Positions 45,562 to 53,711 of a DNA stretch of 64,000 nucleotides are shown piece by piece. Source of the stretch: Gammaproteobacteria bacterium HGW-Gammaproteobacteria-13. Its GTDB lineage: Bacteria > Pseudomonadota > Gammaproteobacteria > Pseudomonadales > Pseudomonadaceae. The DNA lies in the NCBI GenBank assembly GCA_002840155.1, contig PGZH01000011.1, positions 124,001 through 188,000 on the forward strand, in the 5' to 3' direction. Each line of letters opens with the position of its first letter. Position 1 is the stretch's first letter. The position numbers were made by a program, and so were the translations under genes. Under the pieces are notes generated by a model that worked only from the letters and a program-made list of their open reading frames with translations, did no database searches and was not told the origin of the DNA.

Positions 45562-45827
45562 AAGAAACATTGGCCCGAATACGAGTCTGGTGGCAACGTC
45601 CGATTACCCGACGTGATCGGGTTCGTTCAGCCTGCATCGGTGCCATGGCTGGCATATGGATCGGCTTGCTGGCGTTCATTTTGTTTGACGGTGGTCAGGC
45701 GAGCCTCACAGAGCTGGGCATCTGGGCTTTGTTTGGTGCAATAAACTGCGCCGGGTTGGCTGCCTTGTTTCCCCGGGTTCTCGGGATCGTCCTGTTTCCA
45801 CTGAGCATATTTGGTATCGGCAACTGA
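45558..45827 (+). CDS. Small hypothetical membrane protein coupled to cobN
   Basis: An 89-residue protein with a basic N-terminus (MKETLARIRVWWQRPITRRD) and about three hydrophobic segments (GAMAGIWIGLLAFILF; LGIWALFGAINCAGLAALF; VLGIVLFPLSIFGIG). The start GTG 45558 overlaps the cobN stop in GTGTGA, so it is translationally coupled. No family is recognised. A role in cobalt uptake or chelation is only a guess from position. Confidence 0.65.
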   Translation: MKETLARIRVWWQRPITRRDRVRSACIGAMAGIWIGLLAFILFDGGQASLTELGIWALFGAINCAGLAALFPRVLGIVLFPLSIFGIGN

Positions 45828-45850
45828 GCATGGCGCACAACGGATCGGCT

Positions 45851-45902
45851 GTGGGAGGGGCTTTAGCCGCGAGCTTGTCGCCGCTGAAGCGCCTCCCACT
45901 GC
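45851..45902. repeat. REP-like hairpin (GTGGGAGGGGC family)
   Basis: GTGGGAGGGGCTTTAGCCGCG pairs imperfectly with CGCCGCTGAAGCGCCTCCCAC around a short loop. This family is common in Pseudomonas intergenic regions. Confidence 0.75.
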
Positions 45903-45918
45903 ACATGCATGAGCCCGC

Positions 45919-45977
45919 AGTCCGGATGCCATCCAGGGACTACGCCATAAACGGCCCCGGATTTCATCCGGGCTACG
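45919..45977. repeat. Degenerate REP-like hairpin (GTAGCCCGGATG family)
   Basis: GTCCGGATGCCATCCAGGGAC opposes CCCCGGATTTCATCCGGGCTAC. One arm is decayed. It ends about 20 bases before chlI. Confidence 0.65.
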
Positions 45978-45999
45978 TTCAACTCCACGGATCACGTCT

Positions 46000-47013
46000 A
46001 TGACCGAGCATCACTTCCCCCTCGCCGCCGTGGTCGCCGCCGATGACCTGAAACTGGCGCTATGCCTGGCGGCCATCGACCCGGCGATTGGCGGTGTGCT
46101 GATCGAGGGGCCGCGCGGTATGGCCAAGTCGACCCTGGCCCGTGGCCTGGCCGATCTGCTGGCCAGCGGCACCTTTGTCACCCTGCCGCTGGGCGCGAGC
46201 GAGGAGCGCATCGTCGGCACCCTCGATCTGGATGCCGCGCTGGGCGAGGGCCGCGCGCAATTCAGCCCCGGCTTGCTGGCCAAGGCCAATGGCGGCGTAT
46301 TGTATGTCGATGAGGTCAATCTGCTGCCCGATCATCTGGTCGACCTGCTGCTGGATGCCGCCGCCAGCGGGGTCAACCATATCGAGCGCGACGGCATCTC
46401 CCATCGGCATGCCGCGCGTTTTGTGCTGATCGGCACCATGAACGGCGAGGAGGGCGAGCTGCGCCCGCAGCTGCTGGATCGCTTCGGTCTTAACCTGGCG
46501 CTGAATGCCCAGCCGCAACCGGCCCAGCGAGCGGAGATTGTGCGGCGTCGGCTGGCTTTCGATGCCGATCCGCAGGCCTTTCTTACGCGCTGGCAGGCGC
46601 AGCAGGATGAGCTGCGTGAACGCTGCCAGAGCGCCCGTGCGCGGCTGGCGGAAATTCCCCTGGATGACGCCGCCCTGGAGCAGATCAGCCAGCGCTGTTT
46701 CGCCGCCGCCGTCGATGGCCTGCGCGCCGATCTGGTCTGGCTGCGCGCCGCCCGCGCCCATGCCGCCTGGCGGGGGGCCGAATGCATTGAGGCGGTGGAT
46801 ATCGATGCGGTGGAAGACTTCGTGCTGCGTCACCGCCGCCGGCATAACCCGCCGCCTGCTGCACAGCCGCCACAATCCCAGCTCGAATCGCCGTCCAGCA
46901 ACGATAAGCCCGGCGAGCAGCCGCAAGGCGAAGGCCAGTGGGGCGAATTACCCGCCCAGGCGCAGAGCCTTGGCGTACGGCGTGAACCGCCGCGCTGGGC
47001 AAAAAAGCCCTAG
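46000..47013 (+). CDS. chlD: ChlI-type AAA+ chelatase subunit (zero-frame product of chlI/chlD)
   Basis: A 337-residue AAA+ ATPase of the magnesium-chelatase I/D family. It likely serves as the small (CobS-equivalent) subunit of CobN cobaltochelatase. Walker A is EGPRGMAKSTLARGLADLL, Walker B LYVDEVNLLPDHLVDLLLD, and GTMNGEEGELRPQLLDRFGL is the family signature. The C-terminal tail is a Pro/Gln-rich linker ending RWAKKP and TAG. The last codons hold a slippery A AAA AAG followed by a stem, so some ribosomes should shift -1 and continue into the VWA frame to 47702. That would make the longer medium (ChlD-like) subunit. This frameshifted-chlD class of cobaltochelatase has been described in cobalamin producers. 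Confidence 0.93.
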   Translation: MTEHHFPLAAVVAADDLKLALCLAAIDPAIGGVLIEGPRGMAKSTLARGLADLLASGTFVTLPLGASEERIVGTLDLDAALGEGRAQFSPGLLAKANGGVLYVDEVNLLPDHLVDLLLDAAASGVNHIERDGISHRHAARFVLIGTMNGEEGELRPQLLDRFGLNLALNAQPQPAQRAEIVRRRLAFDADPQAFLTRWQAQQDELRERCQSARARLAEIPLDDAALEQISQRCFAAAVDGLRADLVWLRAARAHAAWRGAECIEAVDIDAVEDFVLRHRRRHNPPPAAQPPQSQLESPSSNDKPGEQPQGEGQWGELPAQAQSLGVRREPPRWAKKP

Positions 47014-47048
47014 GCATCCGCCCGCGCACAGCCCCAGGCGCGGATGCC
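47001..47048 (+). promoter_or_regulatory. Programmed -1 ribosomal frameshift signal
   Basis: Slippery heptamer A AAA AAG at 47001-47007, in the correct phase (GCA AAA AAG in the chlI frame). The zero-frame stop TAG is at 47011-47013. After a 5-base spacer, GGCATCCGC (47013-47021) pairs perfectly with GCGGATGCC (47040-47048). The -1 frame continues GCC CTA GGC into the VWA module without a stop. Heptamer, spacer and stem are the three parts of a classic frameshift cassette, as in dnaX. Confidence 0.9.
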
Positions 47049-47168
47049 CGGGCCGCTCCCGGCATACTCGGCAATGGTCATAACGGCGCCAGTCGCAGTG
47101 GCGCGGCGGGGCGTATCGACTGGCCGGCGAGCCTGCTGAAAGGCCGCCCGCGCACTCGACAGGATCTC

Positions 47169-47702
47169 GTGTTGCGACCGCGCAGCAGTAAGCCGGCTGA
47201 ACTCTGGCTGGTGATAGTCGATGCTTCGGCCTCGACTCGCCGCCATGGCGCGCTAAGCAAGGCCAAAGGCTTGCTCAGTGAAGTATTCGAGCAGGCGCGT
47301 CGGCAGCGCGCGCGTCTGGCCTTGCTGCATGCCACCGGCCGTCAGGCGCAATGGCTATGGCAGGGGCAGAAAGCTTCCCAGGCTTTGCAGCAATGGTTGG
47401 CCGAACTGGGCGCGGGCGGCGGTACGCCGTTGCTGGCGGCCGTGCAGCAGGCCGCCGACTGGCAGGCGCGGCGTCAGCGCCTGCACCCGGCCGAACGCCA
47501 TCGTGTCTTGATCATCACCGATGGCCGCTTGCGCGATTGGCCGGCGTTAACCCCGAGCGCCTGCCCGGCGTTGCTGGTGGATATCGAAAGCGCGCCAATC
47601 CGCCTCGGCCGCGCCCGCCAATTGGCCGTCGAGTTGGGTGCCGACTACCGACATATCGATTCGCTGCCGACACTGGCCGGCAGCCTGGAGACAGCCTTAT
47701 GA
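47169..47702 (+). CDS. chlD: VWA-domain (ChlD C-terminal) module, probably translated by -1 frameshift from chlI
   Basis: The von Willebrand A part of the medium chelatase subunit. The MIDAS motif is LWLVIVDASAST (D-x-S-x-S), with TPLLAAVQQAADW and VLIITDGRLRDW following. The frame is open from the frameshift site at 47007, and that upstream part already reads like family sequence (GRIDWPASLLKGRPRTRQDL), so the GTG at 47169 is only the first start-like codon, not a convincing start; no Shine-Dalgarno precedes it. The fused product would span 46000-47702 (about 567 residues). The end overlaps the cobF ATG (TTATGA). Confidence 0.85.
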   Translation: MLRPRSSKPAELWLVIVDASASTRRHGALSKAKGLLSEVFEQARRQRARLALLHATGRQAQWLWQGQKASQALQQWLAELGAGGGTPLLAAVQQAADWQARRQRLHPAERHRVLIITDGRLRDWPALTPSACPALLVDIESAPIRLGRARQLAVELGADYRHIDSLPTLAGSLETAL

Positions 47703-48475
47703 AAACCCTGTTGATTATCGGCATCGGCGCCGGCGACCCGGACTACCTGACCGTGCAGGCGATCAACGCGCTTAACCGCACGGATGTGTTCTTCCTGATG
47801 GACAAGGGCAGCACCAAGGACAGCCTGATCGGCCTGCGCAAGACCATCTGCGAGCGCTTTATCCAGGGCCGCGACTACCGCTTTGTCAGCGCCGACTGCC
47901 CGGAGCGGGTGCGCGATGTGCCGGACTATCGCGGCAGCGTGGTCGATCTGAATCAGGACAAGCAGCAGGTGTTCGAAGGCATGATCCGCGAGCAGATGCG
48001 CGATGGCGAAACCGGCGCCTTTCTGGTCTGGGGCGACCCGGCGCTGTACGACAGCACCCTGCGCATCGTCGAGCAGATCGTGGCCAACAGCAGCGAGCAG
48101 ATTGAGTACGAAGTCATCCCCGGCATCACCAGCCTGCAAGCCCTGGCGGCCAAGCATAAGGTCTGCTTTAACAGCATCGGCCAGGCCTTCCAGATCACCC
48201 CGGCGCGCCGCCTGGCCGAAGCAGGCTTTCCCGAGGGCGTGGACAGCGTGCTGGTGATGCTCGACGCCCAGGACACCTACCGGCGCTTTGTCGGTCAGGA
48301 TATGCAGATCTACTGGGGCGCCTATATCGGTACGCCGGATGAAGTGCTGATCGCTGGGCCGCTAAGCGAGGTCGCTGAGACTATTCGCACTCGCCGTGCA
48401 GAGCTGCGGGAGCAGCATGGGTGGATTATGGATAGCTATTTGCTGCGTAGAAGCGACAAGGGGCTTACATCATAA
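47699..48475 (+). CDS. cobF: Precorrin-6A synthase (deacetylating) CobF
   Basis: A 258-residue SAM methylase that methylates C1 and removes the acetyl group in the aerobic route. The start LLIIGIGAGDPDYLTVQA, then INALNRTDVFFLMDKGSTKD, WGDPALYDSTLRIVEQI and EVIPGITSLQALAAKH are CobF-type; the KG block after DVFF sets it apart from CobI and CobM. ATG 47699 overlaps the upstream VWA stop, so chlI/D and cobF form one unit. CobF presence marks the oxygen-dependent pathway. Confidence 0.93.
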   Translation: MKTLLIIGIGAGDPDYLTVQAINALNRTDVFFLMDKGSTKDSLIGLRKTICERFIQGRDYRFVSADCPERVRDVPDYRGSVVDLNQDKQQVFEGMIREQMRDGETGAFLVWGDPALYDSTLRIVEQIVANSSEQIEYEVIPGITSLQALAAKHKVCFNSIGQAFQITPARRLAEAGFPEGVDSVLVMLDAQDTYRRFVGQDMQIYWGAYIGTPDEVLIAGPLSEVAETIRTRRAELREQHGWIMDSYLLRRSDKGLTS

Positions 48476-49361
48476 AGTCGTTCGAATCGGCCTGTGGCTT
48501 TAGGCTGGCTTCGGCGCGGCGCATCAACGATGGAATTTCGTCTGTCAGGTAAGCCCAGAACTTATCGTTGTTCAGCGTTTGCGCGACGAGTTGCGCCGGC
48601 AAGAAACGCTGCATTTCATTGCGAAAATTCTGCTTCACCTGCGGGTCGTCAGTTAACGCGGCTGAGCGTTGCGCGGCCTTTTGCAGAAAGTCCGGTAGCT
48701 CTACCTTGTGATCCCTGAGCTTGTTGGGGATCAACTGCAACGCCGGCTCGATTTTCTGTTGCTTTAGCCACAGCAAGTCCCAGAGATCACGACTTTTGAT
48801 CCGCCCGCGTCTCAGGGCAAATGCCAAAATCTTGTCCACATAGATCTCCTCAAGCGCCTCCGCGTTGAGGATCAGACCCTGGGTGCCCATATCCACGCCA
48901 TAGGGGTTGAGCAGCGTTTTCGGTACGCCCATATAGCTTGGGATGGCGCAGACATCGATATGAATGCGCTGAGCCGGCAGGTGCTGCGCATCAGGGCGGG
49001 TCTGTACCCGCAGCTTCCAGGTGTCGACGTTGCCCGACTCTTTGCTCGGCTCGCTGACTTCTACATGCAGGCCGTATTTCGCCTGTAACTTGCCAATCAG
49101 GGTCTCTTTCAACTGGGCCAGGTCGTCCCGGTTAAAGTCAGCTCCGCCGGTAAAGTCCAGGTCTTCGCTCAGACGGTTGGAGCCGTAGCACGCCCGCAGG
49201 CAGGTACCGCCGATAAAACACAGCTTTTCCAGCAGGCCGGCTTCGCTCAGCGCCAGCATGATGTCGTGGTGCAGCAGCTCTTTTTCCACCACCACGCGCA
49301 GGTTGGCCAGTTCGGTATTGTTGCCGATGGCCTGGTCTACCAACTGATCAAACAAACTCAT
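48465..49361 (-). CDS. abiEii: AbiEii-family nucleotidyltransferase toxin
   Basis: A 298-residue toxin of the type IV AbiE system. The nucleotidyltransferase motif is LCFIGGTCLRACYGSNRLSE then DLDF (G-G-T and S-x-D-x-D around residues 50-70). YVDKILAFALRRGRIKSRDL is the usual downstream block. Family members transfer nucleotides to tRNA or other targets and block phage. The start overlaps the antitoxin end by 14 bases. The 3' end overlaps cobF by 11 bases in convergent orientation. Confidence 0.92.
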   Translation of the reverse strand: MSLFDQLVDQAIGNNTELANLRVVVEKELLHHDIMLALSEAGLLEKLCFIGGTCLRACYGSNRLSEDLDFTGGADFNRDDLAQLKETLIGKLQAKYGLHVEVSEPSKESGNVDTWKLRVQTRPDAQHLPAQRIHIDVCAIPSYMGVPKTLLNPYGVDMGTQGLILNAEALEEIYVDKILAFALRRGRIKSRDLWDLLWLKQQKIEPALQLIPNKLRDHKVELPDFLQKAAQRSAALTDDPQVKQNFRNEMQRFLPAQLVAQTLNNDKFWAYLTDEIPSLMRRAEASLKPQADSNDFMM

Positions 49362-49926
49362 TGGCGATGCTCCAATCGATCAGGTCGAGATTCCTTTTGG
49401 CAGCCTTCATATCGCGAATGGCCAGCGCAGGCTTGGCTCGCCACATCCGGCATCTGTTGTCGTAGCTGAGCTGATCGGCCAGTGCCTCGGCTTTTTGTGT
49501 GGTGTGGACAAACTCCAGGGTGCCCCACTGGCCGCAGGTGATCTGGCTGCTGCGCCCCGATGACATCAGGGTGATCCAGTTCATTGGTACCTGCGAGATG
49601 ATGCCGGCGTCGCTTAACGCGGTTTCCAGGCTGATGTAATTGAACTCATGCGCCCGCAGCCGCGCCGCTGCATGAAACAGCAGCAGACCGGAACTGGGTT
49701 TTGCGGGTTTGTAGAAGTAGAGCCCACGGCAAATGCGTTCCAGCTTGCCTTCCTTGGCGGCACGGCTAAGCAGCGTCCGGTAGGCCTGCGCAGAAATATC
49801 CGGCACCAGGGCGCGCATATCTGAAGGGGTAAACAGATAGCGCTCAGGGCTCGCCAGCGCGTCGAGGCCTTGATAAAGGCGGCGTATGGGTTGCGTGGCT
49901 TCGCGGGGCTGGCTCATCAGGCTCAC
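49348..49926 (-). CDS. abiEi: AbiEi-family antitoxin/repressor
   Basis: A 192-residue protein (189 if ATG 49917 is used instead of GTG 49926). An N-terminal winged-helix region (YRTLLSRAAKEGKLERICRG) is followed by LYFYKPAKPSSGLLLFHAAA and the AbiEi C-terminal domain. In studied AbiE pairs this protein represses its own promoter. Inverted repeats sit right at the start codon here. It pairs with the overlapping abiEii. Confidence 0.88.
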   Translation of the reverse strand: MSLMSQPREATQPIRRLYQGLDALASPERYLFTPSDMRALVPDISAQAYRTLLSRAAKEGKLERICRGLYFYKPAKPSSGLLLFHAAARLRAHEFNYISLETALSDAGIISQVPMNWITLMSSGRSSQITCGQWGTLEFVHTTQKAEALADQLSYDNRCRMWRAKPALAIRDMKAAKRNLDLIDWSIANEFV

Positions 49927-49965
49927 TCAACAGAAAGTGACGGTAAGTGTAACTTAGTGTTGAGT
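49925..49965 (-). promoter_or_regulatory. Putative AbiEi operator
   Basis: ACTCAACA (49925-49932) and TGTTGAGT (49958-49965) are perfect inverted arms 25 bases apart in an AT-rich stretch at the abiEi start. AbiEi-type antitoxins are known to bind inverted repeats in their promoter; that this pair is the site is inference. Confidence 0.55.
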
Positions 49966-50073
49966 AAGTGCCAGTTTTAGCTGAGCAGGCTGTAGCAGGG
50001 GAGTGATAAATATGTCTCCTTTGTATGCTGCATCATGTCCGCCGACATAGAACAGGCAATCATGGAGAGTGGC

Positions 50074-51048
50074 ATGGAGAAGAAGCGGCACCATTTTGTG
50101 CCCAAAGCGTACCTCAAGGCTTTCTGTAACTCGGAGGGCAGGGTGTTGGTTTATCGCAAAGATGAGCCGCAGAAAGCTCTTCTTCTTGATCCAAATGCCA
50201 CGCAGTTTCGAAACTATTACTACTCGCAACCTAAGCCCGATGGCGGCCAGGACAACAACACGCTCGAGGATCTATTTTCCTCCATCGAAAGTGACTGGCC
50301 TGAAACTGTGGCGAGGTTGGCGGCCCGTGGAAATGTGAATGACAGGCTGTCCAACATTTTTGAGTTCATGTCACTGCAACGGGTGCGTGTACCGGCATCG
50401 CGGGATGTTGCCGAGGCGATCGATTCTCATACGGTGAAAAGCACCTTGGCTTTGTTGCTCGCTAAAGGGAAGCTCCCACCTCTTCCTCCAGGTCTTGAAG
50501 ATCTGCCTAACCGTGTAGAGGTCGCGATTGATCCGCATCGCAGCATCCATGCGATGGCAGCCATGATGCAGGGGATGGCGCGGTTGTACTCTTCTATAGG
50601 GCTCGTCGTAGTGCATAACAAGACCGAGCTACCGTTTTTGAGTAGCGACAACCCAGTGCTGTGGTTTGACCCCTCGGTGCCTTTCGAAGAACAACAGCCT
50701 TACTCGGTTAATTTGAATAGTGGTCCAGTGTTGATGTTTTTCCCGGTTAGCCCGAGGCTCGCGATATTGGGGAGCAACGAATATTGCAAGGAATACGCGC
50801 GGTATGGACTGAGACATACCGAAATGGACGACGAAGAATGGGTTCGTATGGTCAATGAGCAGGTCTGTCGCTTCGCCTATGAGGCTGTGCTGGCGTCTGC
50901 ACCTGGACAGGAGGATCTGGTTTTGCGGTACGCGGACAAATCTCCTGTACTAGAAACCACCATGCTGCCAGGGGCAGAGGGGATGTTGGCGGTCCATCGT
51001 CAGGTCTTCGGAAAGAGAACGTCAAAGCCCAAGTGGCGAAGCTCGTAG
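50074..51048 (+). CDS. DUF4238 domain-containing protein
   Basis: About 324 residues from ATG 50074, which has GGAGAG at good spacing. In-frame ATGs at 50035 and 50062 are alternatives. MEKKRHHFVPKAYLKAFCN at the N-terminus and LPFLSSDNPVLWFDPS in the middle are DUF4238 hallmarks. The function of the family is not established, though such genes often occur in accessory and defence neighbourhoods. It stands alone between abiE and cobJ, with lower GC than the cob genes. It was probably acquired with abiE. Confidence 0.85.
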   Translation: MEKKRHHFVPKAYLKAFCNSEGRVLVYRKDEPQKALLLDPNATQFRNYYYSQPKPDGGQDNNTLEDLFSSIESDWPETVARLAARGNVNDRLSNIFEFMSLQRVRVPASRDVAEAIDSHTVKSTLALLLAKGKLPPLPPGLEDLPNRVEVAIDPHRSIHAMAAMMQGMARLYSSIGLVVVHNKTELPFLSSDNPVLWFDPSVPFEEQQPYSVNLNSGPVLMFFPVSPRLAILGSNEYCKEYARYGLRHTEMDDEEWVRMVNEQVCRFAYEAVLASAPGQEDLVLRYADKSPVLETTMLPGAEGMLAVHRQVFGKRTSKPKWRSS

Positions 51049-51132
51049 GATGGGTTGAGCGCAGCGATACCCATGCTGCTGCGAACCCTTGATACCCCCG
51101 ATGGGTACCGCAAGCTCAACCCATCCTACGGT
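51045..51132. repeat. REP-like hairpin (GGATGGGTT family)
   Basis: CGTAGGATGGGTTGAGCGCAG opposes CGCAAGCTCAACCCATCCTACG, with GATACCCAT and GATGGGTA inside. It begins at the DUF4238 stop codon. Confidence 0.85.
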
Positions 51133-51134
51133 CG

Positions 51135-52796
51135 TTACAACTGTGGATAACTACGCGGCGTATACACCCACTCGCCACCCTCGGCGCGCGGGAAGCGGCA
51201 GGTTTGGCTGGAGCCGATAATCACCAGGGTGCGCATATCGACCATCTCTGGGGTGAGTTCGCCCAGGGTGAGGGTGCGCAGGGTTTCGCCGGGGCGGCCG
51301 ATATCGCGGCCGAGCACCACCAAGGTTTCCGGGCTGCGCTGCTGGCGGACGATGTCCAGCGCAGAGCCGAGCTGCCAGGGACGGGCTTTGGAAATGGGGT
51401 TGTAGAAGGCCATCACCAGGTCGGCGGCGGCGGCGTGGGCCAGGCGCTTTTCGATAATCGCCCAGGGCTTGAGGTTATCGGACAGGGAGATCAGGCAGAA
51501 GTCGTGGCCCAGCGGCGCGCCGGCTTTGGCGGCGGTGGCCAGGGCGGCGGATACACCGGGGAATACCTGTAAGTCGACGCGCTGCCATTCAGCGTCGGCC
51601 GATTCATGCAGGGCTTCCAGCACGGCGGCGGCCATGGCGAATACGCCGGGGTCGCCGGACGACACCACCACTACGCGCCGGCCGCTTGCTGCCAACTCGA
51701 AGGCATGGCGGGCGCGCTGCATTTCTTCGCGGTTATCGGTGCAGTGGCGCACCTGCTCTGGGCGCAACGGGCCTGCCATATTGATATAAGTTTCGTAGCC
51801 GAGCAGGTCCTGCGCTTCATCCAGCGCCTGGCGTGCGGCGGGCACCATAAACTCGGCGGCGCCGGGGCCGAGGCCGATCACCGTCAGGCGGCCACGGGGG
51901 CGGCCGAGCTGGCTGGCGTCGATAGGCGCATCAGCCAGCAGCAGACGCAGATTGGCGTGCTGGCTGTGCAGCGGCGGCAGTTGCGTGGCGTCGTCGATAA
52001 AACGCAGCGGCAGTTTGAGCTGCGCGGCGGCGCTGTGCAGTTCGGTGTTGGCCATCAACGCTGGTGAGGCCAGCAGGCAGGACAGGCTCTGCGGAGCCAA
52101 GCTGCTGCTCTGTAGCGCCTGCTGCAGTTCGCTAAGTAATTCGGCGCTGGCGCTCTCGACCCATACGGCCACTTGTTGCGGGTGGATCAGCAGCTCATCG
52201 GCATTCGCGGCGCGGCTATGCGGACTGATATGGATCACCCGCGCGGCGCTGTTATCCACCGGCAGTTTGGCCTGGGCCAGCCAGGGCGCGTCGCCTTCGA
52301 TACGCACGGTTTGGCCGCCGAGCAGGTCGCTGACAAAGCCTTTGCCTTGCTCAAGATCGGCCAGCACATAGCCGGCCGGCGGCTCCAGCAGGCAGGTGCC
52401 GAAACGCAGTTCGCCGCTGGTGGTGATCGCCGCGCTGACCTCTAGGTGCGCAGCAAGCTCCCGCGCCATGCGGTTGACCCCACCGAGGCCGCCGAGCAAC
52501 GGCACCACCGCGCTGCCATCTTCGGCCACGGCCAGCACCGGCGGCTCGCTGTCTTTCTCGCCGAGCACGGCGGCCAAACTGCGAATCACGATACCGGCGG
52601 CGCACAGCACGATCAGCGGCGTGCCGGCGCGGTACAGCGCGCGCAGGTTGTCGCCAAAGTCTGCATACGTCCGTTCAACGTCCGCCACTCGGCTGTGCAG
52701 GCCGTGGATTTCGGCCTGTGGATAAAGCGCCTGTATGCGCCGCGCACAAGGCAGGGCGGAGGGGCCGAGGACAATGATGGCGGGGGCGGTACTCAT
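51135..52796 (-). CDS. cobJ: Fused CbiG-like domain and precorrin-3B C17-methyltransferase CobJ
   Basis: A 553-residue fusion. Residues about 1-300 match CbiG N-terminal and middle domains (ALYRAGTPLIVLCAAGIVIR, LGGLGGVNRMARELAAHL). Residues about 308-553 are the tetrapyrrole methylase CobJ (LTVIGLGPGAAEFMVPAARQ, VVVVSSGDPGVFAMAAAVLE, FPGVSAALATAAKAGAPLG). CobJ contracts the ring at precorrin-3B. Such fusions are known in Pseudomonas. It is the last gene of cobG-cobH-cobI-cobJ, separated from cobI by two repeat hairpins. Confidence 0.96.
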   Translation of the reverse strand: MSTAPAIIVLGPSALPCARRIQALYPQAEIHGLHSRVADVERTYADFGDNLRALYRAGTPLIVLCAAGIVIRSLAAVLGEKDSEPPVLAVAEDGSAVVPLLGGLGGVNRMARELAAHLEVSAAITTSGELRFGTCLLEPPAGYVLADLEQGKGFVSDLLGGQTVRIEGDAPWLAQAKLPVDNSAARVIHISPHSRAANADELLIHPQQVAVWVESASAELLSELQQALQSSSLAPQSLSCLLASPALMANTELHSAAAQLKLPLRFIDDATQLPPLHSQHANLRLLLADAPIDASQLGRPRGRLTVIGLGPGAAEFMVPAARQALDEAQDLLGYETYINMAGPLRPEQVRHCTDNREEMQRARHAFELAASGRRVVVVSSGDPGVFAMAAAVLEALHESADAEWQRVDLQVFPGVSAALATAAKAGAPLGHDFCLISLSDNLKPWAIIEKRLAHAAAADLVMAFYNPISKARPWQLGSALDIVRQQRSPETLVVLGRDIGRPGETLRTLTLGELTPEMVDMRTLVIIGSSQTCRFPRAEGGEWVYTPRSYPQL

Positions 52797-52807
52797 GTTT
52801 GAATCCT

Positions 52808-52860
52808 GTAGCCCGGATGCAATCCGGGGCGTGCGGTTTCCCGGATTGCATCCGGGCTAC
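52808..52860. repeat. REP-like perfect hairpin between cobI and cobJ
   Basis: The same 21-base arms as at 33753-33802 (GTAGCCCGGATGCAATCC at the start), around an 11-base loop. It lies inside the presumed cobGHIJ transcript. Confidence 0.9.
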
Positions 52861-52870
52861 GTTCAGTTGG

Positions 52871-52954
52871 GTAGGGTAGATCGGGGCGCGTAGCTGATGT
52901 TTTTTTCATCCACCAATCGCGGTTGGTGGATGGGTGAAGCGTCATCCACCCTAC
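52871..52954. repeat. REP-like hairpin (GTAGGGTGGAT family)
   Basis: GTAGGGTAGATCGG opposes GTCATCCACCCTAC, with TCATCCACCAATCGC and GGTTGGTGGATGGG as inner arms. It is nearly the same as 58048-58130. Confidence 0.85.
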
Positions 52955-52961
52955 AGCCGTG

Positions 52962-53711
52962 TTAACCGCGCCATTTCTCGCCGGGAATCACGATCATCGA
53001 GAAGTAGGGCGAGGACATCGGCTCCACTTCATCTAGCGGCACGATGCGTTGGTTGCCCATGGTCGCGCGCTCGACGTAATGCGCGCGCTGGTCGATGCCC
53101 AGCTCCTGCAGCACGCGGCGGACTTTCTCGAAGTTGCGCCCCAGCTTCATCACCACGGCGGCTTCGGCATCGCGTAGGCGCTGCTTGAGTTCGTCCTCGG
53201 GCAGTACGCCGGAGAGCACGCTCAAGCTCTGGTTGCGGTACACCAGCGGGGTGCCGAGCACCGAGGCGCAGCCGAGCATGGAGCACACGCCGGGCACCAC
53301 TTCCACCTGGTACTGCGCGGCCAGGCGGTCGTGCAGGTACATATAGGAGCCGTAGAAGAACGGGTCGCCTTCGCAGATCACCGCCACATCAAAGCCGGCG
53401 TCGAGCCGGGCGGCGATCTGCACCGCGCAGGTGTCGTAGAAGTCGCTGATCACATCTTCATAGCTGAGCGGCGCGGCGAGCTTTTCCGTGGTCACCGGGT
53501 ACACCAGCGGCAGGCGCTGCTGCGTGTCGGTCAGGTGCTGTTCGATAATGCCGAAGGCGTTGCCGCCCTGGCCCTTGTTGGCTTTGGCCTTGGCCACAAA
53601 GTAGCCGACCACGGGCGCCGATTGCAGCAGACGCAGTGCCTTGAGGGTGATCAGCTCCGGGTCGCCGGGGCCGACGCCGATGCCGAGCAGGCGGCCTTTT
53701 TGCACAGTCAT
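52962..53711 (-). CDS. cobI: Precorrin-2 C20-methyltransferase
   Basis: A 249-residue methylase. [20 protein letters not shown] at the start, then [19 protein letters not shown] and [20 protein letters not shown] are CobI-type. ATG 53711 overlaps the cobH stop (TGATG), so I use it and not the frame extending to 53975, which reads through cobH. It acts directly on precorrin-2. Confidence 0.97.
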   Translation of the reverse strand: MTVQKGRLLGIGVGPGDPELITLKALRLLQSAPVVGYFVAKAKANKGQGGNAFGIIEQHLTDTQQRLPLVYPVTTEKLAAPLSYEDVISDFYDTCAVQIAARLDAGFDVAVICEGDPFFYGSYMYLHDRLAAQYQVEVVPGVCSMLGCASVLGTPLVYRNQSLSVLSGVLPEDELKQRLRDAEAAVVMKLGRNFEKVRRVLQELGIDQRAHYVERATMGNQRIVPLDEVEPMSSPYFSMIVIPGEKWRG

